A program made the translations under genes and the position numbers. Positions 15,462-24,097 of a DNA stretch of 64,000 nt are shown here, one piece after another. The notes beneath the pieces are model-generated. The model searched no databases. It was not told the DNA's origin and saw only the letters and a list, made by a program, of their open reading frames with translations. Numbering within the stretch: the stretch's first letter is position 1; the number at the start of each line of letters is the position of its first letter. The stretch is from contig JAEPMI010000007.1 of the NCBI GenBank assembly GCA_017644045.1, positions 496,001-560,000 of the forward strand, read 5' to 3'. Source of the stretch: Deltaproteobacteria bacterium. Its GTDB lineage: Bacteria > Myxococcota_A > Polyangia > Polyangiales > Houyiibacteriaceae.

Positions 15462-17074
15462 CCCGAGTCCCCCAACGGATCAGGGCCAGCATCGACCCGG
15501 GTGGTGGTGCGCCGCGCGTTCTCGCGCGTCAAGCGCTGCTCCCGGATCATCTCGCGGAGCAGGTCGTTGGTCTCACGGCCGACCGCCTCGACGCCGGGTA
15601 CCGAGGTTTCGGCGAGGGAGAACTCGCTTCGGGCGGCGCCGCCGGCGCCGCCGCGCGAGTCGATCGTGACCGTTCCCTGCCGCTCGCCCAGGGCCCGGCG
15701 GTCGCGCCGTGCCTGCTCGAGCTCCCGCAGCGGGCCTGCGTCTGCCTCGATCTGCGCTCGGCTGGCCCCCGCGTTGGCGTCGGCCACCAGGTCCGCCCCA
15801 GCCCAGATGCGGTCCCGAACGTCGGCCGGAAGCCCGCGGACAAGAGCAGGGAGCTCGATGTCCGCACGCCCGGACCCGGCAGCCTGCTCGATCGCCTGAC
15901 GACGGCGCCCGGAGATACCGATGTCGTCAAGCTCTTGGGCGAATGCCCGCGCCGCGAGCGACTGGCGCTCGCGCTCCTGGCCCACCTGTTCCTCAAGACG
16001 CTCCTGCTCCTCTCGCGCGAGCGCGATCGGCAGCGCCCGATCCCGAAGGTCCGCGGCCCGGTTGGTCGCGCTACGCTCCTCGCCTCGAGCTGCGGCCACC
16101 GCGTTGTCAGCGAAGTCCGAGAGCTCGCCGAAGCCGCCGGAGCCGCGGAACTTGCCGAGGCCCTGCCCTTCGCCGATCTGACCGAACAGGTCGCCCACCA
16201 GGTCGCCAACCGCCCCGAGGTTCCCCACCGCCCCAAGGAAGCCGCCATCGGTGCCCACCTGCGCGGCGAGCCGACCGAGGCTCTGTCGGCGGGCCGAGGC
16301 CTCTCGAGCACGCTGGTCGGCGCCGAAGATCTCCGCCTCGATGACGTCGGAGTCCGCCTCGCCGCGCTCGATCGCGCGCTGCTCCTCCAGCGCGCGCATG
16401 TCCTGCAGCCGCTGGTTACGGACCTCCGCGAGCTCGCCGGCGAGCTGGGCCGCCCTCGAGCTCGAGTCCTCCATCTCGTCACCGAGGTGACGGACCAGGT
16501 CGATGATCCCGGGGATGATGCCGACCATCACGCCGAGGACGACGCCGAGCGGGCCGAGCATGCCGGCGAAGGCGAAGGCGTTGCCGCCGGCCATGACGAA
16601 CGCCATGCCGAGGCCGCGGGTCGCCGGCGACAGGTTGCCGAAGTTGAAGGCGAGTTCGGCGACCGCGTTCACCTGACCGGCCATCGCGAAGCCCTGCTTC
16701 TTCGCTGCGTCGGTGACGCCGAACAGCCCAGAGCGCGCCTGGTTCGACGCGTTGCCGAGGTTCTGTCCCGAGTTCGCCGCCTCCTCGTTGGCGGCCGCGA
16801 GTCGCGCCGCAGCCTGGGCGGCCTTGATCTCCTCGCGAGCCAGCCGCTCGGAGGCCTGGCCCGCCTTGAGCTCCGCGCTCCACAGGTCCTCCACGGACTC
16901 CGCCGCGAGGACCGCCGCCTGCGCGCTCTCGATCTCGCTCCGCGCCACGACCTGGGCCGCCTGGGCGCTGCGGAGCTGCGCGGCGTTCAGGCGGTTCTGT
17001 GCCGCCACGATCTTCGCGGCCGTCGGACTGGCCTCGTCGACCATGACGACGCGCAGCGTTGCGGTCGTGGTCAT
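15458..17074 (-). CDS. Tail tape measure protein (538 aa)
   Basis: A long Ala-rich helical protein: coiled coil from residue 15 to 110 (repeated AAQ/AAE heptads), a hydrophobic central segment (about 160-192, MAFVMAGGNAFAFAGMLGPL and GVMVGIIPGI) typical of tape measures, then further coiled coil. It directly follows the tail-assembly chaperone frameshift region, with ATGA overlap to the -1 frame stop. At 538 residues it predicts a fairly short tail. Confidence 0.88.
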   Translation of the reverse strand: MTTTATLRVVMVDEASPTAAKIVAAQNRLNAAQLRSAQAAQVVARSEIESAQAAVLAAESVEDLWSAELKAGQASERLAREEIKAAQAAARLAAANEEAANSGQNLGNASNQARSGLFGVTDAAKKQGFAMAGQVNAVAELAFNFGNLSPATRGLGMAFVMAGGNAFAFAGMLGPLGVVLGVMVGIIPGIIDLVRHLGDEMEDSSSRAAQLAGELAEVRNQRLQDMRALEEQRAIERGEADSDVIEAEIFGADQRAREASARRQSLGRLAAQVGTDGGFLGAVGNLGAVGDLVGDLFGQIGEGQGLGKFRGSGGFGELSDFADNAVAAARGEERSATNRAADLRDRALPIALAREEQERLEEQVGQERERQSLAARAFAQELDDIGISGRRRQAIEQAAGSGRADIELPALVRGLPADVRDRIWAGADLVADANAGASRAQIEADAGPLRELEQARRDRRALGERQGTVTIDSRGGAGGAARSEFSLAETSVPGVEAVGRETNDLLREMIREQRLTRENARRTTTRVDAGPDPLGDSG

Positions 17075-17570
17075 CGGTCAGCGTCCTCCGCCGCGAAGAT
17101 CAGCGAGGCCCACCAGTCGAGGTCGACGATGGGCGTGGAGTCGATGTCGTCGCGGCTCCATCCGAACCGCGTGGCTACTCCGACGAGCCGCTGTTCCCAG
17201 CCGGTCCGGGATTGAACTTTCCCAGCTGCCGGTCCACCGCTTCCTTCACGAGCTCGAGGTCGTCGTTGCGGCGGATCTCCTCCCAGAGCCCCTCGGGCTT
17301 GATGAGCTGGTCGGCGAAGGCGTAGTTCACGCCATCCTGGTTGACGCGGATCGCCTTCTGAGCGCGGCGGATGTGCCCCGCGTTGGCGGGAACCGCGACC
17401 AGGGTGGTCCGCTGAGTGTCCGGCCCGGTCGACACCGGATCACGGAGCGTGATCTTGATGGATCCGTCCGCCTGCTCCTCGAGACGGCGGTCGATCTCCG
17501 CCAGCCGCTCGACCTCGGCGGCCTTCTCCTCGGGAGTGAGCTCCCGCTCCTCTCCGGGCGACTCGGTCAC
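17071..17570 (-). CDS. Tail assembly chaperone, -1 frameshift product (about 166 aa)
   Basis: A GGGAAAG heptamer at 17217-17223 (minus strand, zero-frame codons GGA AAG) is identical to the lambda G-T slippery site. A -1 shift there continues for 48 codons (…GWEQRLVGVATRFGW, then DLDWWASLIF) to a TGA at 17071-17073 that overlaps the tape-measure ATG. The extension has no start of its own but looks like real protein. Long-tailed phages commonly make a short and a frameshifted chaperone just upstream of the tape measure, so both position and signal fit. Confidence 0.8.
17175..17570 (-). CDS. Tail assembly chaperone, short form, Mu gp41-like (131 aa)
   Basis: GTG 17570 overlaps the tube stop (GTGA). 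The N-terminus is acidic and helical (TPEEKAAEVERLAEIDRRLEE), followed by a beta-rich domain (GSIKITLRDPV, RTTLVAVPANAGHI) and a C-terminal helical part. Ends at TAG 17175. Most ribosomes should make this form; a fraction shift at K118 to make the longer product. Confidence 0.82.
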   Translation of the reverse strand: MTESPGEERELTPEEKAAEVERLAEIDRRLEEQADGSIKITLRDPVSTGPDTQRTTLVAVPANAGHIRRAQKAIRVNQDGVNYAFADQLIKPEGLWEEIRRNDDLELVKEAVDRQLGKFNPGPAGNSGSSE

Positions 17571-17923
17571 GCGACCCTCTGCGCCGGCGGGCCGGAGAAC
17601 TTCACCTTCCACATTCCGTCGGCGAGCGCGTCGCTGTCCTCGTAGACCGCGCCCGCCACCGTCCATTCCTGGCCGGTGTCGGTGAAGAAGTTGATGGTGA
17701 TGTTGTCCGCGTTTCGAAGTGCGTCGACGTCGGTCGCCAGCATGTGCACGATGTCCGCCTCGACCGCGGACGGCTCGTCGCGCTCCTTGTAGACGAACGT
17801 GCCCTGGTCGGTCATGCCGCCTTCGCGTGCCTTGCCACCGAACTTGATGCGGGCGCCACCGCTCTTGGTGGCGAGGGTGTCACCATCGGCCTGGATGGTC
17901 GCTCGGCCGGTCTGTCTGGCCAT
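17567..17923 (-). CDS. Tail tube protein, Mu gpM-like (118 aa)
   Basis: RQTGRATIQADGDTLATKSG at the N-terminus and the DNITINFFTDTGQEWTVAGAVYED core match the Mu tail tube family (gpM). It is directly after the sheath gene and the length (118) is normal. The protein forms the inner tube through which DNA passes. Confidence 0.9.
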   Translation of the reverse strand: MARQTGRATIQADGDTLATKSGGARIKFGGKAREGGMTDQGTFVYKERDEPSAVEADIVHMLATDVDALRNADNITINFFTDTGQEWTVAGAVYEDSDALADGMWKVKFSGPPAQRVA

Positions 17924-17924
17924 A

Positions 17925-19373
17925 TCAGTTCACCTCCAGTCGGGTCGCGAGCGTCACGAGCTCGCGCAGCACGGTCGTACTGAAGAACGAGTCCATCCGC
18001 ATCGGATCGCCGCTGTTCTTCTGGACGTTCAGCGCAGCGATGAAGGCGTCGATGTCCTGGACCAGGCCGGCGGCGCGCTTCTCGATGAACCACGCCACCG
18101 CCTCGGAGCGGAGAGCGCTCTGGCTGAGGATGCGGGAGCCCGGGGGCGGGATCTGCACGTCCGGAGCGGTCGCGAGCTTGAAGTTCTTCGAGACGTACTT
18201 GTTGTAGACCCGCGAGTCCCAGTCGAAGGCCAGCGCTTCGGCGGTCCTGCGAAGGCTCAGCGGGAGCAGCGTCACGTCGGTGTTGTCGTCCGCGTCCTTG
18301 CTGCGGGTGGTGACGAGCCGGTCGAGGATGACCCCGCCCGAGTCGACCCGGAAGGTCGACACGCCAGCCGCCAGAAGCGTGTTCCGCTCGCCGGCATCGA
18401 ACTCGGTCTCGGGCGCGTCGAGCCCGGTGAGCTTCACGCCGAGCCATCCGGTGACCGGGTCGCTCTTCGCGACGTCGGCAGCCGCGGCGGCCGACGCCCA
18501 GTCCCATGGCGGCGAGAGCGAGAGTCCCGCGCCCATGGCCGTGATCTCCTCGGCGTTGTAGCCGGTGCCGAGGGCGGCCATCGCGGCGACCGCGCCCTGG
18601 ATGCCGACGAAGCCCTGCCCGTGGAGCTCGACCGTGCCGAGCCATCGACGCGCCATCTCCTCGACCAGGTCGGTGATCGCCGTCGAGTCGACCAGTCCCG
18701 AGTCGACCGCGTAGAAGCGCTTCTCCTTCACCGTCGCGAGCGCCGTCGTGATGTCGCCGTTGCCGGCGCCGGAGGTCAGGTTGCCGCGGGTGAGGCCCCC
18801 GAGACCGGCCGGGATCTTCTGGCCCTGCTTCGGCGCGAAGTCGATCACGATCTGGTTGCCCTCCTCGGCCGTGAACACGGCGGTGAAGGTCACCACGGCC
18901 GAGGCCGCGCTGGCGGTCGCCGGAGCGTCGGCCAGGGTTCCGACCGCGGTCTCGATCGCCGCGGCGACGTCGGCGGCCGTGTCACCCGAGACCACCGCGA
19001 CGTCGACGCGATGGTCCGCGACGTAGACAGGGATGGTGCCGTCCTCGGTGGCCGCGCCGGTGACGGTCACGTCCCGGGTCGCGGCGGTTCCGCCGCTCGG
19101 ATCGTCGAGCGCGACCGCCCAGAGCTCGCCGTACGGGTTCACCCGCCGGAAGGCGCGGATCTTCGAGGCGATCTGGGAGTTCCGTGGCCACTCGTGCGTC
19201 TTGCCGCTGATGAGCTTCGGCTCGAGCACCGGGCCGGGCGTCGCGCCGTGGGTGTAGCCCACGATCAACGTCCCGCGCGGCAGGTTGGAAGCGCCGCCCC
19301 CGAAGCCCGTCTCGACCCACGAGGCCGGGCTGAAGTTGTTCGGGGGAAGCTGGTTGAAGACGATTCCGCTCAT
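17925..19373 (-). CDS. Tail sheath protein, Mu gpL-like (482 aa)
   Basis: The N-terminal FNQLPPNNFSPASWVE resembles the IPxxxRVPG-type start of sheath proteins; GTLIVGYT, NPYGELWAVALDD, a variable insert domain (about 100-230), and the C-terminal WDSRVYNKYVSKNFKLA and REAVAWFI-like helices match contractile sheath proteins of the Mu class. It defines the virion as a myovirus. Followed immediately by the tube gene. Confidence 0.92.
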   Translation of the reverse strand: MSGIVFNQLPPNNFSPASWVETGFGGGASNLPRGTLIVGYTHGATPGPVLEPKLISGKTHEWPRNSQIASKIRAFRRVNPYGELWAVALDDPSGGTAATRDVTVTGAATEDGTIPVYVADHRVDVAVVSGDTAADVAAAIETAVGTLADAPATASAASAVVTFTAVFTAEEGNQIVIDFAPKQGQKIPAGLGGLTRGNLTSGAGNGDITTALATVKEKRFYAVDSGLVDSTAITDLVEEMARRWLGTVELHGQGFVGIQGAVAAMAALGTGYNAEEITAMGAGLSLSPPWDWASAAAAADVAKSDPVTGWLGVKLTGLDAPETEFDAGERNTLLAAGVSTFRVDSGGVILDRLVTTRSKDADDNTDVTLLPLSLRRTAEALAFDWDSRVYNKYVSKNFKLATAPDVQIPPPGSRILSQSALRSEAVAWFIEKRAAGLVQDIDAFIAALNVQKNSGDPMRMDSFFSTTVLRELVTLATRLEVN

Positions 19374-19374
19374 C

Positions 19375-19575
19375 TCAGGCCTCGCTCTTCTTCGTCGACC
19401 GCTTCGCGGCCTTGCCGCCTCGGTCGACGGTGATGGACTTCAGGTGCTCGAGCCGAGCCCAGTGCATGCTCCACTCGACCTCGGTCGGCTGCTCGACCAG
19501 CCGGCCACGTGGGTCGGTGACTCGATGGCCCTCGACCGGGGTGACCGTCACCATTCGCTTCGGCTTCTCGCCCAT
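19375..19575 (-). CDS. DUF2635 protein, Mu gp38-like (66 aa)
   Basis: A small basic protein with TVTPVEGHRVTDPRGRLV and VEWSMHWARLE, the typical DUF2635 pattern found just before the sheath gene in Mu-like phages. ATG 19575 overlaps the gp37 stop (TGATG). Role unknown. Confidence 0.85.
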   Translation of the reverse strand: MGEKPKRMVTVTPVEGHRVTDPRGRLVEQPTEVEWSMHWARLEHLKSITVDRGGKAAKRSTKKSEA

Positions 19576-20207
19576 CAGTCCACGCTCTCCTGGCGAACCT
19601 TCTCGCCGTTCTCGTCGAGGACCGGGGTCTCCCCGTCCTCCTCCATCTCGTAGGGACCGCCCGCAGCGGTCTGCACGTTGGACTCCCCGTCGCCCGTCAC
19701 GTCGTGGTCGGCCACGATCGTCTCGAGCTCCACGAGCTCGAGCGCGACGTTGTCGTCGATGGCCGCGTCCTGCTCCCAGGTCACCAGCCACGCCGCCACG
19801 TCCTTCCGCGCCTTCTTGGCGTCCGAGAAGTTCTTGGCCTGAATCTTCTCGGGTCGACCGCAGCCCTCGCCGAACTCGTCCTCGAGCAGCTCCCGAACGA
19901 TCCGGGTGCTGAGGAGCATCGCGACGTCGCCGGGGCTCTTGAGCGAGTCGGCCTCGAGCTGGTCGAAGTTCACGTCGCCCGGGCGGGCCATCACGAGGGC
20001 CACCCACCGGAACGTCCCGTTCGGGCCCCGGTCCACGTCCGCGCCGGGCATCCCGAGGCACGTGATCAGGGCGCAGGGCGTCTGAGTGGCGCCAACGCGC
20101 ACCAGCTCGTCGAGGTCCCACGACTGGTCGTACGGCACCGCCTTGCGCACGCCATCGATGGCGCCGATGCGGGTGACGAGCTCGTCGCGGAGAGTCAGGA
20201 CGCTCAT
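19575..20207 (-). CDS. Mu gp37-like tail protein (DUF1834, 210 aa)
   Basis: The LRDELVTRIGAIDGVRKAVPYD start and the internal YDQSW... FRWVALVMARPG block are like gp37/DUF1834 proteins that lie upstream of the sheath in Mu-like genomes. The C-terminus is acidic. Overlaps gpG-like gene by ATGA. Probably a tail terminator or connector component. Confidence 0.75.
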   Translation of the reverse strand: MSVLTLRDELVTRIGAIDGVRKAVPYDQSWDLDELVRVGATQTPCALITCLGMPGADVDRGPNGTFRWVALVMARPGDVNFDQLEADSLKSPGDVAMLLSTRIVRELLEDEFGEGCGRPEKIQAKNFSDAKKARKDVAAWLVTWEQDAAIDDNVALELVELETIVADHDVTGDGESNVQTAAGGPYEMEEDGETPVLDENGEKVRQESVD

Positions 20208-20614
20208 GCCGCCGCTCCCGCCAGGCGCTCGGCGACCTGGTCGACCACCGCAAGGAACTCGCGCTCGTCGTCTCGGCCGATCCCGAGCCAGCGCCGGCGG
20301 CGCTCCTGGCGCGCGGCATAGGGCAAGTCGGACCCCACCTCGAACGCGTCGCCCGAGACCTCAGCGTGAATGGAGTCGATAAGGTCGCCGCTTCGCTCGA
20401 GCGGCTCTCGCGCCTGGCCCGAGGCGGCGTAGCGGCCGGTCCATGCGGGCCAGCCGGAGCCCTCGGGCGTCGTCTTCTCGACGTCCACGCGGCGCTTGGT
20501 CTGTCGCTCGAGGACGACCGCCAGCGGCTCGCCGAGCTCGTCGACGATGCCCCCGAGGCGACGCACGTGGGCGATCGCCTCGTCGAGGCCCGAGGTCTGG
20601 AAGCGCAGGCTCAC
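20204..20614 (-). CDS. Virion morphogenesis protein, Mu gpG/P2 gpS-like tail completion (136 aa)
   Basis: The pattern ERQTKRRVDVEKTTPEGSGWPAW-type segment, LERSGDLIDSI and the C-terminal GRDDEREFLAVVDQ match the phage virion morphogenesis family, which completes the head-tail joint. In Mu the equivalent gene lies earlier (gene 31); here it is between the gp36 and gp37 equivalents. Confidence 0.85.
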   Translation of the reverse strand: MSLRFQTSGLDEAIAHVRRLGGIVDELGEPLAVVLERQTKRRVDVEKTTPEGSGWPAWTGRYAASGQAREPLERSGDLIDSIHAEVSGDAFEVGSDLPYAARQERRRRWLGIGRDDEREFLAVVDQVAERLAGAAA

Positions 20615-21036
20615 AGCATCCCCGTGGTCTGCGACCGCTTGAAGACGTGGTCCGGCCCGTCGAAGTCGACCTCGCTCTCCGACTGGACCGTGGGGACGGG
20701 CACACCGAGCTCGAGGAGACCCCGCGCGCAGTCGCGCAGCATCTTCATCGCCTCGAGGTGCTTGTCCTTGATCGCCTCACTGGGCGTCTCGGACAGGTCG
20801 TAGATCGCGAGGTCGATCGCCACCTTCTTCAGCCACGCCGGCACGGTCGCGAGCTCGCCGCCCACGGGCAGCTTGCCGACGATGTAGCCGTCGATGGTCG
20901 AGGAGGCGTTGGCGAGCGCCAGGTCCACCGCCGTCGTGTCCGCGGAGCCGTCCCCATCCCGGTCGGAGAGAGCCATGTACCGGTTCTCTCCGAGGTCTTC
21001 GCGGACGTCAGCTGCGGTGGCGTAGACGGTGGGCAT
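20611..21036 (-). CDS. DUF1320 head-tail protein, Mu gp36-like (141 aa)
   Basis: VYATAADVREDLGENRYMAL, the ALANASSTIDGYIVGKLP segment and a helical DLAIYDLSE region are the DUF1320 signature; the family is a head-completion/adaptor protein. Overlaps the next gene by ATGA. It contains a DRDGDGSADT loop. Confidence 0.87.
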   Translation of the reverse strand: MPTVYATAADVREDLGENRYMALSDRDGDGSADTTAVDLALANASSTIDGYIVGKLPVGGELATVPAWLKKVAIDLAIYDLSETPSEAIKDKHLEAMKMLRDCARGLLELGVPVPTVQSESEVDFDGPDHVFKRSQTTGML

Positions 21037-21048
21037 GGCGCTCCGAGG

Positions 21049-21486
21049 TCAGTCCTTTCGGAAGCCGTCGAAGTCGGCGGGCGCCTTGCCTCTCACTTCG
21101 AGCAGCGGCGCAACCATGATCGCGCGGTATTGCTCGCGGGTGAGCGCTTCGAGGTGGACCTTGCGCGGCTTGTCGCTCCACTTCTGCCCGCCCTTCACGT
21201 AGCGCGGACGCCTCTCGCCGTTCGGGCCGGGAGCCGTGCGAACCTCGATGGTCGGGCCCTCGTACTTCGCCTCGACCTTCAGGTCGGCGGCTTCCGCGCG
21301 GGCCTTGGCCTTGGCCTTCCGCGCCTCGTCGTACTGCTTGACGGCAGCGGCGCGCTGCCCCTCGGCGACCTCGGCGCGGATTCGCGCCTTGCCCCGATCG
21401 GTGCCGTCCTTCGCTTCCTCGGGACCCGCGCTCGTGACCTCCGACCCCTCGTCGGCGGTCTGCTTCTCGCTCTTCTTCGTAGCCAT
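21049..21486 (-). CDS. Mu gp35-like head protein (145 aa)
   Basis: A charged N-terminal half with Lys/Ala/Glu repeats is followed by a C-terminal part ending LTREQYRAIMVAPLLEVR, similar to the FluMu-type gp35 proteins that follow the capsid gene. Length and position (between major capsid and gp36) agree. Function not established. Confidence 0.7.
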   Translation of the reverse strand: MATKKSEKQTADEGSEVTSAGPEEAKDGTDRGKARIRAEVAEGQRAAAVKQYDEARKAKAKARAEAADLKVEAKYEGPTIEVRTAPGPNGERRPRYVKGGQKWSDKPRKVHLEALTREQYRAIMVAPLLEVRGKAPADFDGFRKD

Positions 21487-21496
21487 CTCAGACTCC

Positions 21497-22393
21497 TCAG
21501 GCGACGTCCAGGAGGTCGGTGAGAACCACCTGAACCCGCTTGTAGTTCGGGTTGCTTGCGCCGTTGGCGAGACGCTCGACGTTGATCAGCGCGTTGACGG
21601 CAGCACGGTTGGCCTTCGTCGTGATGAGGAGCGTCGGATCGATGCCCAGGTTGCGGCCCTCGTCGTTCTGGACCTCGCCCATCTGGGCCAGAGCGTCGTC
21701 GAAGTTGGTCGCGTCGAGGTCATCCTCCGAGAGGAATGCGGTCTGCCAGAAGCCGGGTCCCGCGCCATCGCGACGGTCGGCGCCGTAGATGGCCTTCCCC
21801 TCGAAGAACATGTTGTCGTCGGTGGGCCGGTCCTTGCGCACGAAGCGGGGGGCGCGCCGCGGCTGGTAGATGACCGGACGTCGCCGCGCGCGGCGGTTGT
21901 CCACGAGAATCCAGGGCTCGGCGCTTCCGGTCTCGTAGTTGGAATCGACGCCGGATCCGACCGGGTGGCTCGTGCTGAACAGGGGCACCCCATCGTAGCC
22001 GAGGACGGACTTCCCCTCGTTGAGCACCGCGAAGAGGATGTCGTTGGGCAGGAGGGCGACCTCTTCACCCATGTCCTCGAAGCGCGGCTTGAGCTCGGCG
22101 AGCTGGCCGTCCTCGATGTCGTCTTCGAAGACCTCCTCGGTCAGCTCGAACTTCCGGTTCTTGATCCGGTACTCGTGCGCCTTGAGCTTCCGGATGATGC
22201 GGGCTCCGAGCCACTCCCGCATCTTCGAGTGGTTGCCGAGCCACTGGTAGACCTCCTCGCGGGCGGTGCTGGGCACCTCCATCGCGAAGAGCTTCCAGAG
22301 GTCCGGGTCGATCGCCGAGTTGAAGCCGCCCTGGAAGGCCGACTTGAACCCGAGGAAGTAGCTGGTGAGGGATGCTGCGTTGCTGGGGGTCAT
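21497..22393 (-). CDS. Major capsid protein, Mu gpT-like (298 aa)
   Basis: ASLTSYFLGFKSAFQGGF at the N-terminus, followed by MEVPSTAREEVYQWLG and GARIIRKLKAHEYRIKNRKFE, then a DDIEDGQLAELKPRFEDMG helix, is a textbook Mu gpT family sequence. The HK97-like fold is expected. It forms the icosahedral shell with the protein from 22397-22825 as probable decoration. Confidence 0.93.
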   Translation of the reverse strand: MTPSNAASLTSYFLGFKSAFQGGFNSAIDPDLWKLFAMEVPSTAREEVYQWLGNHSKMREWLGARIIRKLKAHEYRIKNRKFELTEEVFEDDIEDGQLAELKPRFEDMGEEVALLPNDILFAVLNEGKSVLGYDGVPLFSTSHPVGSGVDSNYETGSAEPWILVDNRRARRRPVIYQPRRAPRFVRKDRPTDDNMFFEGKAIYGADRRDGAGPGFWQTAFLSEDDLDATNFDDALAQMGEVQNDEGRNLGIDPTLLITTKANRAAVNALINVERLANGASNPNYKRVQVVLTDLLDVA

Positions 22394-22396
22394 GGG

Positions 22397-22825
22397 TCAG
22401 TCCTCGAACTCGATGAAAACCTGGCCGTCCTTGACGTCGTAGATGCGCCCGGCCTCCGACCGGGTGCTGCCCCCGTTGGTCAGGCCGACCGTCTGGTCGT
22501 CGATCACGTAGGCGACGGCGCCGATGTCGGCGAAGTCGATGAGGTCTCCGGAGGTGCCGGAGTCGAAGCCGTAGGCCCCGCAGTCCTCGACCTCCGCGCG
22601 AAGGTCGCCGTTGGAGCCGTCGGTGTTGTCGACGGTCTCCGAGAAGACACCCACCGTCTTGAGCCCGGTGGCCGTGGTTCCCGGCTGCACGTAGCCGGAG
22701 GCGTTCAGGCAGGCGATGCCTCCCGAGATGCACTTGACGCCGGCCGCGATCGGAAAGCTCCGACTGCGGTTCGGCGCCTTGGTCTTGAGGATGGGCGTCG
22801 GGCGCCCTTCGGTCAGCGCGGCCAT
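22397..22825 (-). CDS. Capsid decoration/cement protein, DUF2190-like (142 aa)
   Basis: A beta-rich small protein (SRSFPIAAGVKCISGGIACLN, VGVFSETVDNTDGS, DVKDGQVFIEFED) just upstream of the capsid gene, like the DUF2190/structural cement proteins of many phages. ATG 22825 is one base beyond the protease stop. Family assignment by pattern only. Confidence 0.7.
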   Translation of the reverse strand: MAALTEGRPTPILKTKAPNRSRSFPIAAGVKCISGGIACLNASGYVQPGTTATGLKTVGVFSETVDNTDGSNGDLRAEVEDCGAYGFDSGTSGDLIDFADIGAVAYVIDDQTVGLTNGGSTRSEAGRIYDVKDGQVFIEFED

Positions 22826-22826
22826 G

Positions 22827-23312
22827 TCAGCCCTCCTCCGCCCGCTTCGCGAGCTCGAGCTTCTTCTGCTTGAGCATCTCCTCCTCGGAGATGCCCATCT
22901 GCTTGGCCGCAAGCTTCTCGTCGGCCGTCAGGAACACCGCGTCGGCGTCGAGCGGCTTGTCCTCCGGGTCGGAACCCGCGGTGATGGTCGGCGTCCGCCG
23001 GGCCATCTCGTCCTCGAAGGACTTCAGGGAGGCGTCGTCGGTGATGCCGCTCCGGTAGAAGGCCTTCGAGCTCGGCGCGACCTTGCCGTCGCGCACGGCC
23101 TGGCCGACCGCACGGTCCGCCTTCTCGGCGAAGGCCGAATCACGGACCTTCGCGAGGTCGGCCTCGGCCTTGGAGGCTCGCTCGTCGGCGGCCTCCTTGT
23201 CGGCCTTGGGGACGAAGTTGGATCGGACCGCCGTCACCAGCTCGTCGTCGGTGAACTCGGGACTGAGTCCCATCGACGCGGCGAGGGCGATCAGGTTTGC
23301 AGAGCGCTTCAT
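22827..23312 (-). CDS. Nested scaffold protein, Mu gpZ-like (161 aa)
   Basis: In frame with the protease, ATG 23312 is preceded by AAAGGAAG at four bases, a far better ribosome site than that of the full gene. The product (MKRSANLIALAASMG to the shared C-terminus) equals the scaffold domain, with a coiled coil in the middle (KADKEAADERASKAEADLAK). This matches the lambda C/Nu3 and Mu I/Z arrangement in which the scaffold is made in excess from an internal start. Confidence 0.75.
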   Translation of the reverse strand: MKRSANLIALAASMGLSPEFTDDELVTAVRSNFVPKADKEAADERASKAEADLAKVRDSAFAEKADRAVGQAVRDGKVAPSSKAFYRSGITDDASLKSFEDEMARRTPTITAGSDPEDKPLDADAVFLTADEKLAAKQMGISEEEMLKQKKLELAKRAEEG

Positions 23313-24077
23313 CGCGCTTCCTTTCTGCGCCCCTCGGGCGCGTTGACTCGTCATGTCCTCGAGGGACGCGATCTCGCTGGCGAGGCCGATGCGGACGGCC
23401 TCCTTGCCGAGGACCACCCCGGCCTCGAGCGACCGAACGGCGCTGACGCTCTTCCCCCAGCCGTGCTCGACCACGAGGGCGAAGAACTCCTCGGCCAAGG
23501 CGTCGATGCGAGCTTGGGCGGCCGACACCGCGTCGTCCTCGATCGGATTGGCCATGTGGCCGTCCGGCTTCCGCGCGCCGGAGTAGACGAGCTTCACGTT
23601 CAGCCCGAACCGGTCGAGCATCTTCGTGGCGTCGACCAGTCCACTGATGACGCCGATCGAGCCCAGAATCGCGCTCGAGGAGCAGCCGATCTTGGTGGCC
23701 GCGCTCGCGAGCGCGTAGGCCGCCGAGGTCGCCTGGGCGCCGACGTGGGCCACAAGTTCGACGCCGGCGTCGTTCGCCATGCGCCGGAGGTCCCGGGCGC
23801 AGTCGAAGCAACCGGCGGCGAGTCCGCCGGGCGAGTCGACGTCGAGTACGATGCGGGTCGCCCCGTCTTTGATGGCGGCCGCCATGCGGCCGCGGATCGC
23901 CTCGTAGCTGTCGAAGAAATGGTGCTCGCGGTTCATCAGCGGGCCGCGGATGCTGAGCACCGCGCACCCGGCGCTTTCCTGGAGCCCGCCCTGACCGACC
24001 GCGAACGCGGTGCCAAATGCCTCGGGAGCGAGCGCGAGCGGCTCGCCTTCGGGCTGGAAGCGTTCGACCTGGGGCAC
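22827..24077 (-). CDS. Capsid maturation protease (S49/ClpP-like) with C-terminal scaffold, Mu gpI-like (416 aa)
   Basis: Residues 40-240 are an SppA/S49-type peptidase: VLDVDSPGGLAAG, then a QATSAAYALASAA helix carrying the candidate catalytic Ser, then ILGSIGVISGLVDATK. Residues 255-416 are a helical, charged scaffold domain. The protease trims the scaffold during head assembly. An internal start at 23312 can produce the scaffold alone. The start is GTG 24077, 20 bases after a stem-loop repeat. Confidence 0.88.
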   Translation of the reverse strand: MPQVERFQPEGEPLALAPEAFGTAFAVGQGGLQESAGCAVLSIRGPLMNREHHFFDSYEAIRGRMAAAIKDGATRIVLDVDSPGGLAAGCFDCARDLRRMANDAGVELVAHVGAQATSAAYALASAATKIGCSSSAILGSIGVISGLVDATKMLDRFGLNVKLVYSGARKPDGHMANPIEDDAVSAAQARIDALAEEFFALVVEHGWGKSVSAVRSLEAGVVLGKEAVRIGLASEIASLEDMTSQRARGAQKGSAMKRSANLIALAASMGLSPEFTDDELVTAVRSNFVPKADKEAADERASKAEADLAKVRDSAFAEKADRAVGQAVRDGKVAPSSKAFYRSGITDDASLKSFEDEMARRTPTITAGSDPEDKPLDADAVFLTADEKLAAKQMGISEEEMLKQKKLELAKRAEEG

Positions 24078-24097
24078 GATGCGAGGCTGCGTGGCCT

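Noticed and set aside
13833-15899. A 688-residue plus-strand frame across the hub and circulation genes
   Set aside because: It is antisense to the Mu gp44 and gpN homologues and has shadow composition; no motif or ribosome site.
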